The notes under the pieces: generated by a model
The model's database searches: none
What the model was told of the DNA's origin: nothing
The model's input: the letters and a program-made list of their open reading frames with translations, nothing else
Part shown: positions 13,842-19,238 of the stretch, in pieces
How positions within the stretch are numbered: position 1 is the first letter of the stretch
Layout of the letters: each line of letters begins with the position of its first letter
NCBI GenBank assembly: GCA_041596515.1
Contig: JBFHIJ010000058.1
Coordinates: forward strand, 1 to 19,238
Reading direction: 5' to 3'
Source of the DNA: JBFHIJ01 sp041596515
GTDB taxonomy: Bacteria; Bacteroidota; Ignavibacteria; Kapaibacteriales; UBA2268
DNA: 19,238 nucleotides
Made by a program: the position numbers and the translations under genes

Positions 13842-14957
13842 ATGAAGATATTATTGATCAATTGGCAAGATATAAAAAACCCTTTTGGTGGTGGAGCAGA
13901 AGTGCACATGCACGAAATATTTAAAAGGATAGTCAGTCAGGGACACGAAGTAACTTTATTATGCTGTGATGTGCCCGGGTTTCCCTCAGAAGAGATAATT
14001 GACGGCATTAAAGTAATAAGAAAAGGCAATAGATCTGTATTCAATTACATAGTAAAAAAAGAATACCAGCGCTTAAGTGCAGCGAATCATTATGATATCG
14101 TTATAGACGATATTAATAAGATTCCTTTTTATACTCCTCAATTTGTAAAAGAACCTTTAATCGCCATTAGTCATCACTTTTTTGGAAAAAGCATTTTTAG
14201 AGAAACTAATTTTTTGTCTGCTTCTTATGTATTTATGGCAGAAAAATTTGTTGACAAAGTTTATAGTAAAACTCCTTTTGCTGTTGTTTCAGAAAGTACT
14301 TTGTCAGAATTTATAGAAAGAGGTTTTGACAATAAGAATTTTGTTATTATTCCTAATGCCATAGAACATAAGCAGTTCCCCATGAAAATTACTGTAAAGA
14401 ATGAAAACCCTACAATAACTTACTTTGGCAGATTAAAAAAATATAAAAGCGTAGACCATCTTTTAGAAGCATTTGCTATCGTTAAAAAAACAATTCCAAA
14501 TGCTCAGCTCGAAATAGTAGGGAAAGGTGATTTTATTGATTATCTTAAGACTTTGGCAAAGAAACTGAATATTGAAGAAGCAACTACATTTTGGGGATTT
14601 GTAACTGAAACACAGAAAGTAGAATTATTATCTCAATCCCATTTAGTTGTAAATACCTCTATGAAAGAAGGCTGGGGCATAACTAACATAGAAGCAAATG
14701 CTTGCGGCACACCATCGGTATCGGCAAATGTACCCGGTTTGCGTGATTCTGTCAAGCCAGGCTTATCTGGCCTACTCTATAAATATGGGGACATAAATGA
14801 TTTGGCAGATTCAATAATTAAAGTAATGACAAACAAGGATCTTTATAAACAATTATCGGCTGGCTCTGTGAAATGGGCGAAATCTTTTTCTTGGGATAAC
14901 TCTGCTCAAATGATGATTGAATACTGCAATAAAGTAATAGCGGATTCAAAAAAGTAA
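13842..14957 (+). CDS. Glycosyltransferase, GT4-like (GT-B fold)
   Basis: This 371-aa cytoplasmic enzyme should transfer a sugar from a nucleotide-sugar donor. The N-terminal domain opens with MKILLINWQDIKNPFGGGAEVHMHEI, the acceptor-domain glycine-rich loop common in GT4. The C-terminal donor domain shows TYFGRLKKYKSVDHLLEAF, LEIVGKGD, and the retaining EX7E motif in KEGWGITNIEANACGTPSVS. A GLLYKYGD segment follows. It has no transmembrane region. No neighbouring polysaccharide genes, transporter or polymerase indicate the acceptor, so substrate is unknown. The ATG at 13842 follows a purine-rich AAAAGAG that is rather close. It leads a plus-strand run with yigZ-like and panC. Confidence 0.9.
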   Translation: MKILLINWQDIKNPFGGGAEVHMHEIFKRIVSQGHEVTLLCCDVPGFPSEEIIDGIKVIRKGNRSVFNYIVKKEYQRLSAANHYDIVIDDINKIPFYTPQFVKEPLIAISHHFFGKSIFRETNFLSASYVFMAEKFVDKVYSKTPFAVVSESTLSEFIERGFDNKNFVIIPNAIEHKQFPMKITVKNENPTITYFGRLKKYKSVDHLLEAFAIVKKTIPNAQLEIVGKGDFIDYLKTLAKKLNIEEATTFWGFVTETQKVELLSQSHLVVNTSMKEGWGITNIEANACGTPSVSANVPGLRDSVKPGLSGLLYKYGDINDLADSIIKVMTNKDLYKQLSAGSVKWAKSFSWDNSAQMMIEYCNKVIADSKK

Positions 14958-14991
14958 TGATTGACAATAATACAGATTAGATATAAATATT

Positions 14992-15651
14992 ATGATTAAT
15001 ACAGATATTCTCCAAGTCGGAGATTTTTATTTAACTATTGCAGACAATAATAGAACGGAAACAAAAATTAAAGGATCAAAGTTTATAGCTTCTGCCCAGC
15101 ACGTTAGGACGAAAGAAGAAGCTGAGGCATTTTGGGATTCTAAAAGAGCTGAGTTTTATGATGCAACACATAATTGCTTTTCTTATAGATTAGGAGCAGA
15201 GGGTTTAGATTTTAGATACTCTGATGACGGCGAACCTTCAGGCTCTGCAGGCAAACCAATGCTTTTTTCAATTAATAAATTTAATTTGTCTGATGTCGCT
15301 GTTGTAGTTACTAGGTACTTTGGTGGCACTAAACTTGGTGTTGGTGGTTTGGCTAGGGCTTACGGAGGTTCTGCTGAGGATGTGCTTAAAATATGTGAAA
15401 CTCAGCATGTATATAAGATAAAGCCCGTTAAAGTATTTTGCAACTACGAAGATATATCTATTTGTAAAAAGTTAGTTGAAGAAAATTCGATTATTTTTGA
15501 AGATTATTATACTGATTCTGTCGAATTCCTTGCAAAAGTACCTTTATCGAGATTTGAACAATTTATTGCTCAAATTATAGACAAAACTGCAGGAAGGGCA
15601 GGAACTCAAATACAAAACAATATTGAAACACTTTATTCAAGAGATTTGTGA
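14992..15651 (+). CDS. YigZ/IMPACT family protein (UPF0029)
   Basis: This 219-aa protein is of the conserved YigZ family. The signature is complete: KGSKFIASAQHV near residue 26-37, FRYSDDGEPSGSAGKPM (~74-90), and VVTRYFGGTKLGVGGLARAYGGSA (~104-127). A C-terminal ferredoxin-like domain (DUF1949) begins near 140. The family includes eukaryotic IMPACT, a regulator of GCN2; bacterial members have ribosome- or proteolysis-related suggestions only, so no precise function is assigned. The ATG at 14992 has no clear Shine-Dalgarno sequence. TTGACA occurs at 14962-14967, but the downstream -10 spacing is poor. The gene's TGA overlaps the panC start (TGATG), so the pair is coupled. Confidence 0.9.
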   Translation: MINTDILQVGDFYLTIADNNRTETKIKGSKFIASAQHVRTKEEAEAFWDSKRAEFYDATHNCFSYRLGAEGLDFRYSDDGEPSGSAGKPMLFSINKFNLSDVAVVVTRYFGGTKLGVGGLARAYGGSAEDVLKICETQHVYKIKPVKVFCNYEDISICKKLVEENSIIFEDYYTDSVEFLAKVPLSRFEQFIAQIIDKTAGRAGTQIQNNIETLYSRDL

Positions 15652-16529
15652 TGATAGCTATCAATAAAATTGCTGAAATGCAACTTTTCTCTTATCAGCA
15701 AAAAGTTGATGGTAAGAAAATAGCGGTTGTGCCTACTATGGGATATTTACACGAAGGTCACATAAGCCTTATCAAAGAAGCAAAAAAGCACGCAGATATT
15801 GTAATTACTACACTGTTTGTAAATCCTACCCAATTTGCTCCTAACGAAGATTTGGAGAAATATCCACGTGATTATCAAAGTGATTTTAAAAAGGCTGAGG
15901 AAGCCGGTGCGGACATATTATTCTGTCCTGACGAACTGGAAATGTACCCTATTGGATATAACAGTACTATTTTAGTAAGAGGTGTTACTGATAAATTTGA
16001 AGGCGTAAAGCGTCCTACACATTTCTCAGGCGTAGCTACTATAGTTGCTAAACTATTGAATGCTACGCTGGCAAATATTACTATTTTTGGTCAAAAGGAT
16101 TTTCAGCAGACTTTGCTAATAAAGAGATTAGTAAAAGATTTAAATTTTCCTGTTGAGATTATCATAGCTCCAACCATCAGAGAATCTGACGGTTTAGCTA
16201 TGTCGTCAAGAAATACATATCTAAGCAAAGAGTCTAGAGCAATAGCCTCTTCCCTATTCCATGCATTAGAAGAAGCAAAAGTAGCTATAGGTAAAGGTGA
16301 AAGACAACGAAAAATAATTAATTCTATAATGATTAAGACTATCAGAGCAAAACAACAGTTCCAAATAGATTATGTTGCTGCAGCAGATGCAGAAACTCTT
16401 GACGAACCTGATGAGTTTTTGGCAGGAGATAAAATCGTCTTACTACTCGCGGTATATCTTGGCAAAACTAGACTTATTGACAATGCGGTTGTAAAAATAC
16501 CATCAAGTTTGAATGAAAGTAATTTTTGA
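15651..16529 (+). CDS. panC: Pantothenate synthetase
   Basis: PanC condenses pantoate and beta-alanine using ATP, the last step of vitamin B5 synthesis. The 292-aa enzyme has the nucleotidyltransferase HIGH-type motif PTMGYLHEGHISL (H34, H37) and LFVNPTQFAPNEDLEKYPRD for pantoate binding. GQKDFQQ, a serine-rich AMSSRNTYLS replacing KMSKS, and the C-terminal dimerisation domain (QIDYVAAADAETL) complete the set. All catalytic blocks are present and length is normal. I choose the ATG at 15651, which overlaps the upstream TGA by one base; a GTG one codon earlier gives an alternative. No other pan gene is in the window. A bidirectional terminator follows at 16556-16587. Confidence 0.96.
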   Translation: MIAINKIAEMQLFSYQQKVDGKKIAVVPTMGYLHEGHISLIKEAKKHADIVITTLFVNPTQFAPNEDLEKYPRDYQSDFKKAEEAGADILFCPDELEMYPIGYNSTILVRGVTDKFEGVKRPTHFSGVATIVAKLLNATLANITIFGQKDFQQTLLIKRLVKDLNFPVEIIIAPTIRESDGLAMSSRNTYLSKESRAIASSLFHALEEAKVAIGKGERQRKIINSIMIKTIRAKQQFQIDYVAAADAETLDEPDEFLAGDKIVLLLAVYLGKTRLIDNAVVKIPSSLNESNF

Positions 16530-16555
16530 TTGAAATATAGTTATATAACTTTATA

Positions 16556-16587
16556 AAATAAGCCGTTGATTTATCATCGGCTTATTT
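16556..16587. terminator. Bidirectional terminator between panC and the symporter gene
   Basis: AAATAAGCCG (16556-16565) and CGGCTTATTT (16578-16587) are perfect 10-bp arms with a 12-nt loop, where TGA/TCA can pair further. The stem sits between two convergent genes and carries A/T runs at both bases. Confidence 0.82.
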
Positions 16588-16617
16588 AAAATATTCATTA
16601 TAGTCTAGAATGTGGAA

Positions 16618-18090
16618 CTATTTAGCTAACTTTCTACTTTCAATGCCAAATACTGATACTGCAACCGCAGCATCTCCTCCCACATTTGTTGTAGTGCGAA
16701 GCATATCTAATATCCTATCTACACCCATTATAAGTGCTATTCCTTCTGCCGGTATATTTACAGATTGTAAAATCATAACTAACATAATTATTCCTACTCC
16801 GGGCACCGGTGCTGTACCAATCGAAGCTAACACGGCAGTTAGCACTACGGTTAGCTGTTCGGTAATACTAAGATCTAACCCAAACATCTGAGCAATAAAT
16901 ACGGTCGCAACACCTTGGTATAAAGCAGTACCATCCATGTTAATTGTAGCACCGAGCGGCAATACAAAACCTGATATTTGCTTACTGACTCCCATTCTTT
17001 CAACACATTCGAAGGTAACAGGTAAAGTTGCAGCTGAAGAGCTAGTACTAAATCCTATTGCTTGAGCATTTCTAATTTCTTTAAAAAATCGTTTTACAGA
17101 AAACTTTCCAATAAACTTGACCAGAGATGCGTACACAATAGCATTTTGTAAAAATAAACCAATCACAACGGTAAGTATATACCATATCAAAGTAGATACT
17201 ATTTCAAATCCAAAATCAGCAATAGTTGCGGCTATTAATGCAAATACTCCATAAGGCGCTAAAATCATAATAAAATCAACCATTTTTATCATCGTTTCGG
17301 ATACGCCTGTGAAAAAGTCTATTACCGGTTTTGATTTATCTTTTTCGATAAACGTCAGAGTTATACCAAACATAACAGAAAAGAATACAATTTGCAGCAT
17401 ATTACCACTAGACATAGCTTTGAAAGGATTTTTGGGTACAATGTCAACTATAAAGTCTAGCAAATCAATTTCCATCTCTTGAGCTATATTGCTTGGCTTT
17501 TCTGTTTTTATAGAATTTAGCATATTTGATTTGATGTCATCAGACATACGATTCCCAGGGGCAATTATATTAGCTAATGACAAACCAAGAGTAATTGCAA
17601 TGGTAGTAGTAGCAATATAAATTAAAAATGTTTTACCCCCTATCCTACCTAATTTTTTAATGCTATCAAGACTGGCTGCACCTACAATCAATGATGCAAT
17701 AACCAGTGGGATAGCTAAAAAGCTCAATAACTTTATAAACAACGTACCCAAAGGCCTAAAAACAGTTGCAAAAGTTGATTGCTTAGACACTGCCGCGATT
17801 GCATAGTTTTGTTGACTTCCGTCTTTATAATCTACAATTATCTTTTGTGGAAGCTTAGTTGATAAAGCCCTATAACAATCCGTAGCTTCATCTATACCAA
17901 ATGTATCATTAGAACCGGTAAATGTAATTTGTTCCCAGTCAGAAATGATAATTTCAACTGTCTTATTATCCTCTAATGACTTTACTACATAAACTTCATT
18001 ATCAACTTTAAAAAAGGCCCCCCATAGTGTGCCTATTACCAGAGCTATTAATATTTTTATATGTAGAGGTATATTTTTAAAGAAAGACAT
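16618..18090 (-). CDS. Dicarboxylate/amino acid:cation symporter (DAACS, GltP/DctA-like) with a periplasmic insert
   Basis: This 490-aa inner-membrane transporter should couple uptake of glutamate/aspartate or C4-dicarboxylates to Na+ or H+. The family core is intact: the HP1 serine-rich loop FSTSSSAATLPVTFECVERMG, the NMDGTALYQG substrate/cation motif in TM7, HP2 ASIGTAPVPGVGIIM, and the TM8 RTTTNVGGDAAVAV. Between TM1 (~10-27) and TM2, which begins near FATVFRPLGTLFIKLL, lies a polar stretch of about 75 residues (~29-104) where GltP has roughly 25. In the known fold this loop faces outside the cytoplasmic membrane. I place the start at the ATG at 18090, one base after the kinase stop. An in-frame ATG at 18102 overlaps the kinase gene by 11 bases and adds MRCN. 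Close linkage to the hybrid kinase suggests co-expression. Substrate cannot be decided from sequence. Confidence 0.9.
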   Translation of the reverse strand: MSFFKNIPLHIKILIALVIGTLWGAFFKVDNEVYVVKSLEDNKTVEIIISDWEQITFTGSNDTFGIDEATDCYRALSTKLPQKIIVDYKDGSQQNYAIAAVSKQSTFATVFRPLGTLFIKLLSFLAIPLVIASLIVGAASLDSIKKLGRIGGKTFLIYIATTTIAITLGLSLANIIAPGNRMSDDIKSNMLNSIKTEKPSNIAQEMEIDLLDFIVDIVPKNPFKAMSSGNMLQIVFFSVMFGITLTFIEKDKSKPVIDFFTGVSETMIKMVDFIMILAPYGVFALIAATIADFGFEIVSTLIWYILTVVIGLFLQNAIVYASLVKFIGKFSVKRFFKEIRNAQAIGFSTSSSAATLPVTFECVERMGVSKQISGFVLPLGATINMDGTALYQGVATVFIAQMFGLDLSITEQLTVVLTAVLASIGTAPVPGVGIIMLVMILQSVNIPAEGIALIMGVDRILDMLRTTTNVGGDAAVAVSVFGIESRKLAK

Positions 18091-18091
18091 A

Positions 18092-19216
18092 TTACATCTC
18101 ATCGCATTTTGGTATTATGAAATGAAATTGTGTACCCTTTCCAAGCTGACTTTCAGCCCATATTTTACCATTATGTTTTGAAACAAACTCTTCGCAAAGT
18201 AAAAGACCTAATCCTGTACCTTTTTCACCTGATGTACCTATAGTTGATTTAGTTTCGTGATAATCAAATAGTTTACCAATCTTATCTTGGGGAATACCGA
18301 CTCCATTGTCTTTTACAATAAAATGCAAATCATCATTTTCCTTCTTTACATCGATTTCTATTAATCCATTTGGATTTGTAAACTTAATTGCATTACTGAT
18401 AAGGTTTCTTAAAACTGTAGCAAGCATATTTACATCAGCATAAAACTCTATCAACTGATCATAATTTGTATAAATGTCGATATTTTTCTTTTCAGCACTT
18501 ATTTGTATTAAATCAATTACGTTAGTAATCACAAAATCTAAACTAATAATCTGAGGGCTATAGACTATAGAATTAGTTTTAGAACGCGACCAACTCATAA
18601 GATTTTGGAACAAATCATATAATCTATCTGCACTTTCACTTATAGTAGCTATATAACTACGGATATCTTCTCTTGTCATCTCATCAAATGATTTGTCCAA
18701 AAGCTCTGCAATAGACTTGAATGCTGCAAGTGGATTTCTCATGTCATGAGCAATAATAGAAAAGAATTTATCTTTCTTTTCACTCATGTTTTGATACTCA
18801 GAAACAGATTCTATTAACATCTGATGTTCTGTTTTGTTTCTCACATGCGTATTGACTCGGACAAGTAGCTCTCTGGCTCTAAAAGGTTTAGTTACATAGT
18901 CTACCCCACCTATCTCAAAGCCCTTAAGTAAGCTTGCATGATCATTTTTTGCAGTTAGAAAAATAACTGGAATATCCTTGTAACTATCAATTTCTTTGAT
19001 TTTAGAGCAGAGAGTGAACCCATCCATCTCAGGCATCATTACATCTAAAAGAATTAAATCGAAATTGTTATTATTAACTAATTCCAAAGCAGTATTACCA
19101 TCTAGTGCATAAGCGATTCTATAACCTTCTTCTCTTAGTATATTACCAACTACTTGAATATTTTTTGGTACATCATCAACAATTAATATTAAAGGAGAAT
19201 TATTATTATTATTCAT
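18092..19216 (-). CDS. Hybrid response regulator-histidine kinase (REC-HisKA-HATPase)
   Basis: This 374-aa cytoplasmic signalling protein has a receiver at the N-terminus. ILIVDDVP carries D14-D15, LLDVMMP the phosphoacceptor D58, FLTA T88, and VTKPF K110. A coiled linker follows, then the HisKA H-box FFSIIAHDMRNPLAA with H157. The ATPase shows N-box NLISNAIKF, G1 DNGVGIP and G2 GTGLGL. There is no sensor, PAS or membrane domain, so it is probably controlled by phosphorylation of its receiver or by a partner. No output regulator gene adjoins it in the window. Codons 2-6 are five AAT repeats (19199-19213) encoding Asn. The start has no clear Shine-Dalgarno sequence. The symporter gene starts at its stop, implying an operon. 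Its upstream region lies almost entirely outside the window. Confidence 0.93.
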   Translation of the reverse strand: MNNNNNSPLILIVDDVPKNIQVVGNILREEGYRIAYALDGNTALELVNNNNFDLILLDVMMPEMDGFTLCSKIKEIDSYKDIPVIFLTAKNDHASLLKGFEIGGVDYVTKPFRARELLVRVNTHVRNKTEHQMLIESVSEYQNMSEKKDKFFSIIAHDMRNPLAAFKSIAELLDKSFDEMTREDIRSYIATISESADRLYDLFQNLMSWSRSKTNSIVYSPQIISLDFVITNVIDLIQISAEKKNIDIYTNYDQLIEFYADVNMLATVLRNLISNAIKFTNPNGLIEIDVKKENDDLHFIVKDNGVGIPQDKIGKLFDYHETKSTIGTSGEKGTGLGLLLCEEFVSKHNGKIWAESQLGKGTQFHFIIPKCDEM

Positions 19217-19238
19217 AGCATAATACTTGTATTTTTTA

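Noticed and set aside
19199..19213. (AAT)5 tract at the kinase start as a phase-variable repeat
   Set aside because: It is an in-frame triplet repeat, so length changes would add or remove Asn residues without shifting the frame; five units is short.
1..19238. CRISPR array, toxin-antitoxin, phage or insertion sequence
   Set aside because: No regularly spaced repeats, no transposase or integrase motifs, and no small paired toxin/antitoxin frames were found on reading both strands.

Overview
The window is a strongly AT-rich bacterial chromosome segment (by eye roughly one third G+C), densely packed with housekeeping and signalling genes. I see no phage, transposon, CRISPR or plasmid functions. 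The organism is most likely a member of the FCB group (Bacteroidota/Chlorobiota relatives, possibly an Ignavibacteria- or Kapabacteria-like lineage). The support is indirect. Both tRNA-Pro genes are preceded by a TTG - 20 nt - TAnnTTTG arrangement, which resembles the Bacteroidetes-type promoter (-33/-7). Further TAnnTTTG boxes lie in several leaders. The gene set includes soluble HdrBC, a chorismate mutase/DAHP-synthase-like fusion and a PPi-type phosphofructokinase. The phylum call is inference.

Layout. 1-1088 (minus): hdrC and the 5' part of hdrB, soluble heterodisulfide-reductase-type electron transfer subunits; hdrB runs off the left edge. 1089-1545: AT-rich gap with a perfect 14-bp hairpin, the likely terC terminator. 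1546-2253 (minus): terC-family membrane protein, divergent from a shikimate cluster. 2376-4946 (plus): chorismate mutase fused to a degenerate DAHP-synthase-like domain, then aroB and aroD, all overlapping. 5035-6476 (plus): DUF21/CBS membrane protein overlapping a bacteriohemerythrin. 6539-6824: two identical tRNA-Pro(TGG) genes, each with its own promoter and terminator. 6928-9210 (minus): a DnaJ/CbpA-type co-chaperone and a 6-phosphofructokinase with PPi-type signature residues. 9352-11716 (plus): HD-GYP phosphodiesterase, single-domain response regulator and holA (DNA polymerase III delta). 11796-12596 (plus): SAM hydroxide adenosyltransferase. 12664-13722 (minus): TPR lipoprotein. 13842-16529 (plus): glycosyltransferase, YigZ/IMPACT protein and panC. 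16618-19216 (minus): a receiver-histidine kinase hybrid followed by a dicarboxylate/amino acid:cation symporter with an extra extracytoplasmic insert.

How the genes work together. The aro cluster supplies steps 2 and 3 of the shikimate pathway and chorismate mutase. The hybrid kinase and symporter are probably one operon and may form a sensing/uptake unit. The HD-GYP, receiver and holA genes are tightly packed, so signalling and replication proteins are co-expressed. Terminators punctuate the convergent gene pairs cleanly.

I do not see a clearly new multi-gene defence or mobile system. The most unusual items are the CM/pseudo-DAHPS fusion, the periplasmic insert in the symporter, the CBS protein-hemerythrin coupling, the structured dnaJ leader and the HD-GYP/REC/holA cluster.
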